Positions 48,340-58,880 are shown, numbered from the stretch's first letter. The stretch is 64,000 nt of DNA from a bacterium (GCA_021803105.1 JAJZMC010000009.1:84625-148624); one strand, 5' to 3'. Translations and numbers: made by a program. The notes: generated by a model from the sequence alone, not told the origin.

Positions 48340-50118
48340 CTAAGATGCAATATCATATGATTTTAATTTCTCTGAACTGTCAGAATTTTTTTTATCTACT
48401 AACGATAATAATTTTGAATAAATACCACCACTTTTTTGTAATTCTTTAGGTGTACCAATTTCATCCACTTGACCATTTTTAATAGTTATAATCTGATCAA
48501 CCGATTTAATAGTACTTAATCGATGAGCTATGATTAGGCTAGTTCTATGTTTCATAAGAGTTTCTAAAGCCTCTTGAACTATTTTTTCACTTTTATTATC
48601 TAAAGAAGAAGTCGCTTCATCCAAAATTAAAATTGGAGCATCTTTTAAAATTGCTCGGGCGATTGCTAAGCGTTGTTTTTGACCACCCGATAATTTAATC
48701 CCCCTTTCACCTATCTGACTATCATATCCATCCGTTAGTTTATTAATAAATTCATCAGCATTAGCAGCCTTAGCAGCATCTTTAATTTCTTCATCAGTCG
48801 CTGATGGTTTAGAATAAGCAATATTTTCTCTTATAGTACCACTAAAAAGTGCCGGATCTTGAAATACTATCGCGATTTTATCTCTAACAGAACTTCTACT
48901 ATACATACTGATATCTTGATCATCGATTAAAATCTGGCCACTATCTAATTTATAAAATCGTAATATTAAACTAGTAATAGTAGTTTTACCTTCACCACTT
49001 TCGCCTACAAAAGCTGTTTTAGAACCTGGCAAAAGGACAAAATTTAAATTATTTAAAACCATACTATTTGGATCATATGAAAAATTAACACCTTTAAATT
49101 CAATTTTGCCAGTTTTGATATTTATAGCTGATTGGTTTACCTCATCTTCTTCACTCTTTACCGCCATCACTGCGAAATAATCTTTCGTATTAGCTATAGC
49201 TCGTTGTGTTTGATTAACCAAAAAACTAATATTAAACATTGGTACACGAATTAATAAAGCGTATTGAATTAATAAGACCATTGTACCTATTGAGTAAACT
49301 CTATGTTCTGTTTCAATAAAAATATAAACAAACATTATAAAAAAAATAATATTTAAAACCAATCGTCTTTTAACATCTTGTTTATGCCAATAAATTGATT
49401 GAGGATAGGTTGTGTTAACAGCTTTATTAAAATGTTTTTTAAAAACTTTAAGCTCTGTTTTTTCTTGAATATAACTTTTGACAACTCTAAGCTGCATCAT
49501 AACTTCAGCAAAACGACCACTCGCAATATCCTGTTCTTGATTAATAAGTTGCTGATATTTTCGCCATTTATCACTAGTTGCTGTTGTAACATATATAAAA
49601 ATCGGATATAAAATTAAAATCATCAAAGCAACTTGCCAAGAATAATAAAAAACAACTATCAAAGTAAAGACCGTTGTAAATACAAATTGCAAAAAAGTAT
49701 TACTAGCCATATTTATAAAAGTAGCGATTTGGCCAATACCTCGATTCATTCGATTAATGATAGTTCCCGTTTGTTCTATATCAAAATATGTTTGCGGTAA
49801 AGTCATTAAATGTGCAAAATATCTTTGACTAAGAGAAGATTGAATCTTAACTGCCAATATATCACCAAAATAACCTGAAATATTTGTAAAAATTGTTTGT
49901 AAAAAATCACTAATAAAAATTAAAACTGCAAACAAAACTACCAAAAATTCACTAATTTTTCCCCCTGTTAAAATTTTGGTAATCTGATCAACTGCACCTT
50001 TAGTAAATAACGGTTGAAGCTGAGATAAAATTGCAATAACAATCGTAAAAACACCTACTAAAACATAGTACTTCCATAAATAACGAGTAAATTTAATAAT
50101 ATGAACGATATCTTTCAT
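48340..50118 (-). CDS. ABC transporter, fused membrane and ATPase domains (exporter type)
   Basis: A 592-aa half-transporter of the MsbA/LmrA type. Six membrane helices cover about residues 1-310. The ATPase has Walker A GESGEGKTTIT, the Q-loop VFQDPALFSGT, signature LSGGQKQRLAIARA and Walker B ILILDEATSSLD. It would work as a homodimer or with a partner. The exported substrate (lipid, drug or peptide) is unknown. It starts ten bases after pheT. Confidence 0.94.
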   Translation of the reverse strand: MKDIVHIIKFTRYLWKYYVLVGVFTIVIAILSQLQPLFTKGAVDQITKILTGGKISEFLVVLFAVLIFISDFLQTIFTNISGYFGDILAVKIQSSLSQRYFAHLMTLPQTYFDIEQTGTIINRMNRGIGQIATFINMASNTFLQFVFTTVFTLIVVFYYSWQVALMILILYPIFIYVTTATSDKWRKYQQLINQEQDIASGRFAEVMMQLRVVKSYIQEKTELKVFKKHFNKAVNTTYPQSIYWHKQDVKRRLVLNIIFFIMFVYIFIETEHRVYSIGTMVLLIQYALLIRVPMFNISFLVNQTQRAIANTKDYFAVMAVKSEEDEVNQSAINIKTGKIEFKGVNFSYDPNSMVLNNLNFVLLPGSKTAFVGESGEGKTTITSLILRFYKLDSGQILIDDQDISMYSRSSVRDKIAIVFQDPALFSGTIRENIAYSKPSATDEEIKDAAKAANADEFINKLTDGYDSQIGERGIKLSGGQKQRLAIARAILKDAPILILDEATSSLDNKSEKIVQEALETLMKHRTSLIIAHRLSTIKSVDQIITIKNGQVDEIGTPKELQKSGGIYSKLLSLVDKKNSDSSEKLKSYDIAS

Positions 50119-50128
50119 AATTAAAAAT

Positions 50129-52639
50129 TTAAACTAACTTTGCTTTTATTTGTTCAAAAATCATGGCACTAATTTTTTGAACTAGTACATTAACAACATT
50201 ATCATTTAAAGTCTGCTTATAATCATAGACCTTCAAACGAACCGTGACACGTTTATTATGATTTAAACCTTTAGAAAATATATCTATAGGTAAAATTTCA
50301 TAATTCATTGTCTGATTAATATTTTCTTGTAAAATAGTTCGTAAAGTTGTTAATAATTTATCAAAACTAACATTACTTGCAACCTCAAAACATAAATCTC
50401 GATAAACCGACGGATACCTTGATATTGCTTTATAACAATTTATATTACTATTTTTAGTAAAAATAGTGGTGTCTATTTCAAAGCCGGCAGTAAATTCAGG
50501 TAGCTTAAAAAAATGTTTTACTGCCTGATTATATTCACCTATTAAACCACAACACTTATCATTAACAAAAATACTAGCCGCTCGACCAGGCTGATAGGCT
50601 TCAATGTTAGTTTTATAGATAGCATCTGCCTCATTTATATCTTGATAACTAACCATAAGATTGAAAAGATTAAATAATCCATCCAAATATTTTTTTGCCC
50701 AAAAATAACTACTACCAACTATATTTTTAGATAATTTATCACTTAATACGTATATCATGGCTAATCGACGAGAAAAATCAGGAACATCATCAAAATTACT
50801 ATTTAACTCAAACCGTTTAGAATGTACTCGACCAATCTCATAAATAGTAAACTGATCATAACCAGTTTTCACATTACTATGCACTTTATCAAGCAAACTA
50901 GCCGTTAGATTCATACGATAATACTTAAATTCCGGGCTACGAGCATTAACCACCATATAAGCTTCCTCTACATCCTGAGAAAAATTATTGATTAATTTTT
51001 CTGATACAAAACTATAATTTAACAACTCATTGGCGCCTCTAGCTGACATGAAAGATCTAATTTTATTATTAATTTCAAAATTTAAATATTTACTAACAGG
51101 AGTAATGGTTCTCAATAATTCTTTTTTTTCTATCAAATCGTAACCATATAAACGCCCAATCTCTTCAATAATGTCTTCTTTAAGATGAATATCTGTTCGC
51201 CAATCTGGAGCTAATACTTCCAGAGATTTTTCTTGGACGTCAACTTCAAACTCAACTGAAGTTAAAATACTAACTACATTTGTAATAGATAATTTACTAC
51301 CCAACAATCCATTAATATCATCAATCGAAAGGTTAATTACTTGATTCTTAATTAACTTATTTGATTGATAAGTACCAGACTGAACAACATAACAACCACT
51401 AATAGTATCTAAAATCATTTTAAGAGTGTAAGATAAAATAATATTAACCTGAAAAGGACTTTGACCTTTCGTATACCTAGTAACAGCATCACTAAATATA
51501 CCGTATTTCATACTAGTTCTTCTAATAGAGTACATATCAAATGTGGCAATTTCTAAAACTATCTTGGTAGTAGACTCATCAATACTGCTCAATAACCCAC
51601 CCATAACACCACCAAGTCCAATAATTCCAGCTTGAGTGGCTATAACAATAGTATCATCATCTAACTTTAAATTCTGACCATTCAATAATTTTATTTCTTC
51701 ATCCTGATAAGATTTTCTAACTATTAATTTTACTTCAGTTGAACTGGATTGATTAATTAATTTATTATAATCATAAGCATGCACAGGTTGACCAGTCAAA
51801 AGCATAATATAGTTAGTAATATCAACAACATTAGAAATTGATTTAATCCCTGTTTTCATAAGTTCAATCTGAAGCCATAAAGGACTAACTTTAACTACAA
51901 TATTATCAATAACAACAGCCCTAAAAACTGGTACTAAATCTTCTATTTGATTATCGATCGATAAATTACTTTTGTTGCTTTGTTGTTCCAAAATTTCGTC
52001 TAATTGTTTATACCAACTAGGTGATATAAAAGTATGCCCTAAAATACCACTAAGTTCACGAGCTATACCAAGTAACCCGAAACAGTCTGGTCTATGGGTA
52101 AACATCTTATTTTCAATTACAATAATTCGGTCATTTAGATTATATTTATCAGCAAATTTATCTCCTGGCGTAACTTGATCAGTTAACTCAATAATGCCAG
52201 TATGATCACTGCTAATATCAAGTTCTTTGGAACTAGCTAACATACCATTGCTGATATTACCTAATATTTCTTTACTCAATAACTTGTATGGTTCTTTATT
52301 AAAAGTGTTTGGAATTATTGATCCAGGTGGTATCCAAGCAGTTATTAACCCTGCTTTTACATTAGCTGCCCCACAAACAACCTGTATAAAACCATCGTTA
52401 TTCCTTTTAATATCTTTAACAACCATACCATCATCAATAAAACAAAGATTTAAATGATCACTTTTTTCAATTTTTTGACAAGTTACTACTTTAACAATAA
52501 TAATATCTTTATATTTTTCTGATAAATCAATAACTTCTTCTACTTCAGCTAATTTAGACCCAATAACACTGGTTAATTCTGATATAGGAGGTAACTCAAA
52601 ATTTACTAATTTAGCTAATAAATTAATACTTAGTTTCAT
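50129..52639 (-). CDS. pheT: Phenylalanyl-tRNA synthetase beta subunit
   Basis: PheT (836 aa) forms the alpha2-beta2 enzyme charging tRNA-Phe. In order it has a tRNA-binding OB domain (about 40-150; VVCGAANVKAGLITAWIPPG), the B3/B4 editing domain, the B5 domain, a catalytic-like core (EEIGRLYGYD) and a C-terminal anticodon-binding domain (ISRYPSVYRDLCFEV). Length is normal. It overlaps pheS by four bases (ATGA). Confidence 0.96.
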   Translation of the reverse strand: MKLSINLLAKLVNFELPPISELTSVIGSKLAEVEEVIDLSEKYKDIIIVKVVTCQKIEKSDHLNLCFIDDGMVVKDIKRNNDGFIQVVCGAANVKAGLITAWIPPGSIIPNTFNKEPYKLLSKEILGNISNGMLASSKELDISSDHTGIIELTDQVTPGDKFADKYNLNDRIIVIENKMFTHRPDCFGLLGIARELSGILGHTFISPSWYKQLDEILEQQSNKSNLSIDNQIEDLVPVFRAVVIDNIVVKVSPLWLQIELMKTGIKSISNVVDITNYIMLLTGQPVHAYDYNKLINQSSSTEVKLIVRKSYQDEEIKLLNGQNLKLDDDTIVIATQAGIIGLGGVMGGLLSSIDESTTKIVLEIATFDMYSIRRTSMKYGIFSDAVTRYTKGQSPFQVNIILSYTLKMILDTISGCYVVQSGTYQSNKLIKNQVINLSIDDINGLLGSKLSITNVVSILTSVEFEVDVQEKSLEVLAPDWRTDIHLKEDIIEEIGRLYGYDLIEKKELLRTITPVSKYLNFEINNKIRSFMSARGANELLNYSFVSEKLINNFSQDVEEAYMVVNARSPEFKYYRMNLTASLLDKVHSNVKTGYDQFTIYEIGRVHSKRFELNSNFDDVPDFSRRLAMIYVLSDKLSKNIVGSSYFWAKKYLDGLFNLFNLMVSYQDINEADAIYKTNIEAYQPGRAASIFVNDKCCGLIGEYNQAVKHFFKLPEFTAGFEIDTTIFTKNSNINCYKAISRYPSVYRDLCFEVASNVSFDKLLTTLRTILQENINQTMNYEILPIDIFSKGLNHNKRVTVRLKVYDYKQTLNDNVVNVLVQKISAMIFEQIKAKLV

Positions 52640-53688
52640 TTAAATTGACCTAAAAAATTAAGTTTACCGGACTCAAAATAACGAATATCGTCAATGTTAT
52701 ATTTCATCATTACTAATCTTTCAATGCCCATACCCCAAGCAAAACCACTATATATATTAGCATCAATTCCCGCCATACTAAGAACATTAGGGTGAATCAT
52801 GCCACAACCTAGTAATTCAATCCATCCAGAACGAGAACAAACAGTACAACCCTTACCATCACAAAAAGGACAACTAAGAACAAATTCAAAACTTGGTTCA
52901 GTAAACGGAAAATAAGAAGGTTGAGTTTTAAATTCTAATTTTTTGTCATAATAACTCTCCAGAAAAGTTTTTAAAGTAGCCAAGAGATTACCAACCGTAA
53001 CACCCTGTCCAACATAAACACCTTCTAACTGATAAAAAGTATGTTCATGACGAGCATCCAAATCTTCATTACGAAAAACACGACCAGCTATAACTGCAGC
53101 AATCGACTGATTGTCTAATAATGAATTAGCCTTTAAACGTAAAACTCTATTTTGCATACTAGAAGTATGAGCTGGTGCAATGAAAAAATTACCATTTTTG
53201 TCTTTTTCATTAATTAAAAAGGTATCAAAATCATCTCTGGCTGGATGGCCATCCGGAAAATTTAACGAACCAAACATATGATAATCATCATCTAGCTCTA
53301 AACTTTCTAATGCTTCAAAGCCCATTCGATAAAAAATATCCAAAACACAATTAAGTTCAGTCATAAGGGGATGATGCGATCCTACTTCAGATGTCAAAAA
53401 TTTAGGTTGTAAATCTGAAGGAACATTGTCATCAAATGGCGCTGAAATATCAATTGGATCTTTTTGAATCTCAGCTTCAGAAACTTGACTCATTCTAATC
53501 AATTCTTTTTTTAACGTATTAACCTGAAATCCAAAATCAGCTTTTTGATCATTAGGTAAATTTTTTAATTCTTCATAAAGCTGTTTTAAGATTGATGATC
53601 GAATAATGTCTTGTTTATTACTTAAACTTTTATATTCTTCTTTCAATTTTAAATAAGACTCTTGAACTCGAAGATTATTAAACTGCAT
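52636..53688 (-). CDS. pheS: Phenylalanyl-tRNA synthetase alpha subunit
   Basis: PheS (350 aa) holds the class II catalytic site. The N-terminal coiled coil (1-100), motif 2 (RVFRNEDLDARHEHTFYQLEG), the phenylalanine-pocket segment FPFTEPSFEF and motif 3 (GFAWGMGIERLVMMKY) are present. A small cysteine knuckle (CPFCDGKGCTVC) is inserted before motif 3, as in many bacterial PheS. A TATAAT ends ten bases before the ATG, leaving almost no leader, so no T-box is possible. Confidence 0.96.
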   Translation of the reverse strand: MQFNNLRVQESYLKLKEEYKSLSNKQDIIRSSILKQLYEELKNLPNDQKADFGFQVNTLKKELIRMSQVSEAEIQKDPIDISAPFDDNVPSDLQPKFLTSEVGSHHPLMTELNCVLDIFYRMGFEALESLELDDDYHMFGSLNFPDGHPARDDFDTFLINEKDKNGNFFIAPAHTSSMQNRVLRLKANSLLDNQSIAAVIAGRVFRNEDLDARHEHTFYQLEGVYVGQGVTVGNLLATLKTFLESYYDKKLEFKTQPSYFPFTEPSFEFVLSCPFCDGKGCTVCSRSGWIELLGCGMIHPNVLSMAGIDANIYSGFAWGMGIERLVMMKYNIDDIRYFESGKLNFLGQFK

Positions 53689-53740
53689 AGTCTAGTTAAT
53701 TATAACAGATGAATTTTACAATTAGAAACAAAACATAAGT

Positions 53741-53746
53741 TATAAT
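53741..53746 (+). promoter_or_regulatory. Leaderless -10 box of yajQ
   Basis: A consensus TATAAT ends exactly six bases before the ATG at 53753. No Shine-Dalgarno site exists, and the -35 is weak (TTTACA 20 bases upstream). Confidence 0.55.
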
Positions 53747-53752
53747 AAAAAT

Positions 53753-54247
53753 ATGTCTTTAAATTCATTAGATATTGTATGTGCTTACGATAAATCAGAA
53801 ATTAATAATGTTTTTCTACAAACAAAGAAAGAAATTGCAAATCGGTATGATTTTAAAAATACTAGTTGTTCTATTGAATGGTTAGAACACCAAAACGGTT
53901 TTAAAATTACAGCAAATAATCAAATGCAACTTGACGCTATTATAGAAATTATTAGAAAAAAATTAGCTACCAGAAATTTAAGCCAAAAAATTATTAATTT
54001 TTCTCAAAATACAATTACATCTAATTTAAAAATAACTCAAGAATTACCAATTAAACATTCACTTAATAAAGATAACTTAACTGAAATATCAAAACTAATT
54101 AAACAAAATTACCCCAAAATAAAACATACTCAAACAACTGATAGCCTACGAATCAGCAGTTCTTCTAGAGATGAATTACAGTCTCTAATAAATTTTTTAA
54201 AAAATCAGCCATTTAATTTTGCTATCCAATTCACTAATTTTAAATAA
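53753..54247 (+). CDS. yajQ: YajQ family cyclic-di-GMP/nucleotide-binding protein
   Basis: A 164-aa protein of the UPF0234 family. The signature KKEIANRYDFKNTSCSIEW and the tandem alpha/beta subdomains are clear. YajQ proteins bind nucleotides; in Xanthomonas a homologue binds cyclic-di-GMP. The role here is unknown. It is a single leaderless plus-strand gene between pheS and rmuC, and ends one base before the convergent rmuC stop. Confidence 0.9.
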   Translation: MSLNSLDIVCAYDKSEINNVFLQTKKEIANRYDFKNTSCSIEWLEHQNGFKITANNQMQLDAIIEIIRKKLATRNLSQKIINFSQNTITSNLKITQELPIKHSLNKDNLTEISKLIKQNYPKIKHTQTTDSLRISSSSRDELQSLINFLKNQPFNFAIQFTNFK

Positions 54248-55420
54248 CTACTCTTTATCTTCTATTGCTAAAGTTTGAATTTTTTGCAATTTATTTTCGA
54301 TAGTTCTTGACTTAGTTGTCGCAGAAGTTAGAGTTTTACTAGCTTGATCTAATTTTTCTTTAGTCTTCTCTAATAATCCACCAAAATTACCAAATTCTAA
54401 CCTGATGGTAGTTAAGAGTTCCCAAACACTAGAAGTTTGTTTAGCAATAGCTAATGATCTGAAACCAAGCTGAAAACTACTTAAAATAGCCGCAATAGTA
54501 GTAGGGCCTGTTATTGTTACCCGATATGTTTGTTGTATCTGTTCAAATAATCCCGGCTGATGCAATATTTCTGCATAGAGGCCTTCAATCGGAACATAAA
54601 GTAAAGCAAAATCCGTTGTTTTCGGTGGCCTAATATATTTTTCTTTAATAGTCTTAGCTTCCAATTTAATACGATTAACTAAGGCTTTTTTAGATTGCTC
54701 GATAGCTACCAAGTCCGTTTTTTCTTGAGCCTGCACTAATCTCTGATAATCTTCTAAAGGAAACTTAGCATCAATTGGTAAATAAATAAATCCTGTTTTT
54801 GAACTTTTATCTGGTAACTTTATAGCAAAATCAACTATTTCTTTTGACATTTCATCAACAATAATCTGCTTATCATAGTGATCTCTAATAAAAACTTGCT
54901 CCAACAAATTTTCCAATTGAACTTCTCCCCACGTTCCTCTTGTTTTTACGTTTGTTAACAGTTTCTTAAAATCTCCGACATCAGTAGCTAAATTCTGCAT
55001 TTCTCCTAAACCACGCTGTACTAATTCCAATCGCTCACTAACAACTTTAAAACTAGCTGTTAATCTTTTCTCTAATGTTGATTGCAGTTTTTCATCAACA
55101 GTTTGTCTCATTTTTTCTAATTTTTCAGCATTATCTCTTGCTAATTTTTCTAATTTTAATTCAACTACTTGACGAATTTGCTCTAATTTAGCATCATTTT
55201 TATCTTTTAAAGACTCAATCTTCTTTTCAACAGACTGATTATTAGTCTGTAAATTTAAAGTAATCTCTTGTCTTAAACCCTTTAATTGATTAGATAACTC
55301 CTGACGACTAAGAGCAAATTCAGAAGATAATACTTCATTATTCTGTTTTGGCTTTTTAAATAATAAAATAATAATCAAAAGAGTAGCTATTAACACTACT
55401 ATAAGAACAATATAAATCAT
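54248..55420 (-). CDS. rmuC: RmuC family protein (DNA recombination-linked)
   Basis: A 390-aa protein with an N-terminal membrane helix (about 2-24), a long coiled coil (25-130) and a restriction-endonuclease-like RmuC domain (about 150-340; KTRGTWGEVQLENLLEQ, DAKFPLEDY, FALLYVPIEGLYAE). E. coli RmuC limits inversions at short inverted repeats. A TATAAT (55428-55433, minus) ends seven bases before the ATG, so it may be transcribed without a leader despite following ykuD by 24 bases. Confidence 0.92.
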   Translation of the reverse strand: MIYIVLIVVLIATLLIIILLFKKPKQNNEVLSSEFALSRQELSNQLKGLRQEITLNLQTNNQSVEKKIESLKDKNDAKLEQIRQVVELKLEKLARDNAEKLEKMRQTVDEKLQSTLEKRLTASFKVVSERLELVQRGLGEMQNLATDVGDFKKLLTNVKTRGTWGEVQLENLLEQVFIRDHYDKQIIVDEMSKEIVDFAIKLPDKSSKTGFIYLPIDAKFPLEDYQRLVQAQEKTDLVAIEQSKKALVNRIKLEAKTIKEKYIRPPKTTDFALLYVPIEGLYAEILHQPGLFEQIQQTYRVTITGPTTIAAILSSFQLGFRSLAIAKQTSSVWELLTTIRLEFGNFGGLLEKTKEKLDQASKTLTSATTKSRTIENKLQKIQTLAIEDKE

Positions 55421-55443
55421 ACTACTTATTATAACTAAAATTA

Positions 55444-56064
55444 CTAGTTATTAATAACTACGGTTGTACCAATCGGTGCCCAATTAAATATCCAAGCAGC
55501 AGTTGCTTCCGGTAATTCAATACACCCATGTGATGCATTTAATGAGTCCGGATTAATATTACCAAATTGATTAGGAGTTCGCCAAGGTGCATCATGTAAG
55601 CCATATGCACCGTATTTATTAACCAAAAATGGCATCCAATAATGAACTGGGTCACTCCAGCTACCAGATTGGTCCGAGCCAGTTAGGGTAACATTTTGAT
55701 CTTTAGCATATATTTTATACGTTCCAGGAATAGACCGATCTGAAGCATAATTTTCATCACCAGTAACAACAGGCGAATTAAATAATAATGTACTAAAACC
55801 ACACGCCCAAAGATGCTGATAAGCAATACTTACAATTATCTCATTTGCTAAGGTATTATTCTTACAAATATTTGTACTAATTTGTTTTGTTAAAATTTGT
55901 ACTTTAGAAATATTGGACGAGTTAGAAATATTTAACTTAACTGTTTTATTTAAAGGAATCTTGTTGGATGACGAAGTAATTTTTAGGCCAACCATAACTA
56001 AAAAAATTAAAATAATAAAAGTTAAAATAAAATTAAATCGTTTATGTCTTTTATTTATTATCAT
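55444..56064 (-). CDS. L,D-transpeptidase (YkuD family)
   Basis: A 206-aa enzyme with one N-terminal membrane helix (about 10-29). The catalytic motif H-x-n-S-H-G-C is complete: YGLHDAPW and NASHGCIELP with the nucleophile Cys near residue 177. It makes 3-3 cross-links in peptidoglycan or attaches proteins to it. Together with the large PBP it shows the organism keeps a murein wall with both D,D and L,D cross-linking. Confidence 0.93.
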   Translation of the reverse strand: MIINKRHKRFNFILTFIILIFLVMVGLKITSSSNKIPLNKTVKLNISNSSNISKVQILTKQISTNICKNNTLANEIIVSIAYQHLWACGFSTLLFNSPVVTGDENYASDRSIPGTYKIYAKDQNVTLTGSDQSGSWSDPVHYWMPFLVNKYGAYGLHDAPWRTPNQFGNINPDSLNASHGCIELPEATAAWIFNWAPIGTTVVINN

Positions 56065-56089
56065 ATTAATTTTTCTATTATAAGATTTA

Positions 56090-56118
56090 TTGTACTATAA
56101 AAAAATAACATCTAAAAT
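56090..56118 (+). promoter_or_regulatory. Leaderless promoter of the fur-like gene
   Basis: TTGTAC (56090-56095) and TAAAAT (56113-56118) are 17 bases apart, with the -10 box ending exactly six bases before the ATG at 56125. Confidence 0.65.
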
Positions 56119-56124
56119 AACTTT

Positions 56125-56544
56125 ATGTCTAATAATGAATTATTTGCCACAACATTAAAAGAAAATCATTTTAGTCTTACAAAATCACGTCAACGTATAT
56201 TTCAATTACTATCCGAAGTAGAATCAATAACTATGCGAGAATTAATTTATAAAACTAATCACACAATTGATAGAGCGAGTGTCTATAGAACTATTAGTCT
56301 ATTTGAAAATTTAAGGATTATTGAAAAAATAAAAATAGGATTTAAATATAAGATAGAACTTAGTGATTTATATTCATACCATCATCACCATATAACCTGT
56401 ATTATATGTCACAAATCTAAACCAATACATGAAAATAAGCAATTAGAAAAAATCTTAATTACTCAAGCCAGTAGCCTTGGATATAAATTATCAAAACATC
56501 AGATAGAATTATCAGGTATCTGTTCAGTTTGTCAGAAATTATAA
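56125..56544 (+). CDS. fur: Fur-family metal-responsive transcription regulator
   Basis: A 139-aa Fur-type repressor (Fur, PerR or Zur). The winged helix includes the recognition segment DRASVYRTISLFENLRII. The dimer domain has YHHHHITCIIC with metal-binding His and the first structural Cys pair, and CSVC at the end is the second pair of the structural zinc site. Which metal it senses is not readable. It is monocistronic and leaderless, lying between ykuD and typA. Confidence 0.9.
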   Translation: MSNNELFATTLKENHFSLTKSRQRIFQLLSEVESITMRELIYKTNHTIDRASVYRTISLFENLRIIEKIKIGFKYKIELSDLYSYHHHHITCIICHKSKPIHENKQLEKILITQASSLGYKLSKHQIELSGICSVCQKL

Positions 56545-56557
56545 CAATATAGTTTTA

Positions 56558-58387
56558 TTAATTTTTCGCTCTTTTTCTTTTTATTGGATCTAATTCTTTT
56601 TTTCTTAACCTTAAAGCTAAAGGCGTAACTTCTAATAGTTCATCATCCTCAATAAAATCTAAACTTTGTTCAAGACTTAATATAGTTGGTGGTGTTAATT
56701 GAACGACACCATCACTCGAAGAACTTCTCATATTAGTTAGGTGCTTAGCTTTACAGATATTTATTTCCATATCTTCACTTCTGTTATTTAAACCAACAAT
56801 CTGACCAGCATAAACTTTTTGGGCCGGTCCGACAAAACAAATTCCTCTTGCTTCTGCATTCTGTAAAGAATATGGAGTAGATATTCCATTTTCAAAGGCA
56901 ATTAAAACGCCGTTACGAAGTTGAGCCAGTGGCAAACCTTGTTTTTCATAGCCAATAATTAAAGAATTCATTATAACTGTACCTCTTGTACTAGTTAACA
57001 GAATATTGCGTAAACCAAGTAATGTCCGTGTCGGTAAATTATACACTAATTTTGAAACATTATTAGCTGTAGTAAATTGATCTACTAAATTAGCTCTTCG
57101 TTTTCCTAGTTCCATCTGAACAGTACCAACATACTCAGCTGGAATTTCAATTATTAACTCCTCAATTGGTTCTAACAACTGATTATTTTCTACTTTATTA
57201 ACTACCTTAGGCCGTCCAACTTCAAATTCATAACCTTCGCGTCTTAATGATTCAATTAATACACCTAGGTGCAATTCACCTCTTCCAGAAACTCTAAACC
57301 CAATACCATCTTCTTCAACCCTTAAACCAACATTAGTTTCAAGTTCTTTCATTAAACGATCACCAATTTGACGAGATGTATTAAATTTACCTTCCAACCC
57401 CTTAAAAGGTGAAGTGTTAGGGCCTAAATAAATTTGTAAAGTAGGTGATTCGACTTCTATAATCGGTAAAGGTTCAGGATTAATACTATCAGCAATAGTT
57501 TCACCAATTTTGGCATCAGCAATACCAGTTAGCTGAACAATATCACCAGCTACACCTTTACTGATTACAAATCGGTCTAAACCGTGACTAGAAAAAACTG
57601 CTTCAATCTTGTTTTTTACCATAGTACCATCAAGCTTACAAAGCATAACACTATCTCCAGCCATAATTTGACCTCTAGAAATTTTACCAATAGCATATTT
57701 ACCTTTAAAACTATCATATGATAGTGCCGTGATTAACATTTGAAAAGGTTTAGTTACATCAACTTGTGGAGCGGGTATAGTATTAATAATAGCTTCAAAA
57801 AGAACTGATAAATCTTTTTTTTGTGTTATATCAACAGGAAAATCTGACCAAGCTTTACCATCACGACCAATAGCATAATAAACTGGATAATGTAGTTGAT
57901 CTTCATGAACTGCTAACTCTAAAAAAAGATTATCTAGTTCATCTTTAACGCTCTCGATTTGACTTCCTGGTTTATCAATTTTATTAATGACAACTATTAC
58001 CTTCAATCCATTAGCTAAAGCTTTAGCTAAAACAAATTTCGTTTGAGGCATTGGTCCTTCTTGAGCATCAACTATTAACAAACAACCATCAGCCATATTA
58101 AGTGTTCTTTCAACTTCACCAGAAAAATCAGCATGCCCAGGTGTATCAATAATATTAATTCTATAACCACTATATGAAATAGCAGTAATTTTAGCCGTAA
58201 TAGTAATACCACGTTCCCGTTCTTGATCAGAACTATCCATAATTAAAGTTTGATTCATTTCAGCCTGATTATCTCTAAACGTATGTGACTGTTTTAATAA
58301 ACCATCAACTAAAGTGGTTTTACCATGATCAACATGAGCAATAATAGCAATATTACGAATCTTCTTCACATCGTCGGTTAATGACAT
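56558..58387 (-). CDS. typA: Ribosome-binding GTPase TypA/BipA
   Basis: A 609-aa translational GTPase. G motifs are AHVDHGKTT, RGITI, DTPGHADF and NKIDKPGS. Domain order (G, II, III, V and a unique C-terminal domain with TRGTVIMNSLIIGYE) matches BipA, which helps 50S assembly and growth under stress. Length is normal. The leader of about 60-70 bases has AAGG before the ATG and a weak promoter (TTGTCT, 17 bases, TAGAGT on the minus strand). Confidence 0.96.
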   Translation of the reverse strand: MSLTDDVKKIRNIAIIAHVDHGKTTLVDGLLKQSHTFRDNQAEMNQTLIMDSSDQERERGITITAKITAISYSGYRINIIDTPGHADFSGEVERTLNMADGCLLIVDAQEGPMPQTKFVLAKALANGLKVIVVINKIDKPGSQIESVKDELDNLFLELAVHEDQLHYPVYYAIGRDGKAWSDFPVDITQKKDLSVLFEAIINTIPAPQVDVTKPFQMLITALSYDSFKGKYAIGKISRGQIMAGDSVMLCKLDGTMVKNKIEAVFSSHGLDRFVISKGVAGDIVQLTGIADAKIGETIADSINPEPLPIIEVESPTLQIYLGPNTSPFKGLEGKFNTSRQIGDRLMKELETNVGLRVEEDGIGFRVSGRGELHLGVLIESLRREGYEFEVGRPKVVNKVENNQLLEPIEELIIEIPAEYVGTVQMELGKRRANLVDQFTTANNVSKLVYNLPTRTLLGLRNILLTSTRGTVIMNSLIIGYEKQGLPLAQLRNGVLIAFENGISTPYSLQNAEARGICFVGPAQKVYAGQIVGLNNRSEDMEINICKAKHLTNMRSSSSDGVVQLTPPTILSLEQSLDFIEDDELLEVTPLALRLRKKELDPIKRKRAKN

Positions 58388-58544
58388 ATAATTTACCTTA
58401 AAAGTTAGTTTCTATTTTTATAAATAATCTTCAAAATATTAATTTATACTATACTCTAACATATTTTTATTAAATAGACAAATAGCAGTTACTCTAGAGT
58501 TTATATTTATAAATAACTATTTTAGCATTAGAAATAAATTAAAA

Positions 58545-58880
58545 CTAATTAACTGCTTTTATTAAATCAATATTAAATTTAACGTCTTTATTTTTAAGTG
58601 CAGCTTGATAAATTTGTTGTGGTAAATCAGGATAATAAATCTCTAACACACAACCAGCAGTACTGTTATATTTTAAATTTTTTGAACACTGACAATAAGC
58701 ACAAAATGATCTTAATTCTGTTAACTCATTAATACCATTATTAAGACTGACTATATATGAATTAACAGTATCATTATTATTTATTTTTTTTATTTTGTCG
58801 TTTAAAACACTAATCAAATCTTGAGCTTTAAAACTATAACTACAAATTAGTGAATCATTTTTTCTATCAATTTCCATCAT
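58545..58880 (-). CDS. Hypothetical small protein with cysteine cluster, 111 aa
   Basis: I do not recognise it. It has an N-terminal helical part and a cysteine-rich centre (FCAYCQCSKN near residues 59-65, then AGCVLEI), which could bind a metal ion. No membrane segment is seen. Two adjacent ATGs open the frame and there is a TATAAT about a dozen bases upstream. It stands 50 bases after the dienelactone hydrolase gene on the same strand. Confidence 0.6.
   Translation of the reverse strand: MMEIDRKNDSLICSYSFKAQDLISVLNDKIKKINNNDTVNSYIVSLNNGINELTELRSFCAYCQCSKNLKYNSTAGCVLEIYYPDLPQQIYQAALKNKDVKFNIDLIKAVN

Noticed and set aside
53689..53752. T-box riboswitch before pheS or tyrS
   Set aside because: The predicted leaders are a few to about 45 bases, far too short, and no T-box motif or tRNA-like stem is visible.
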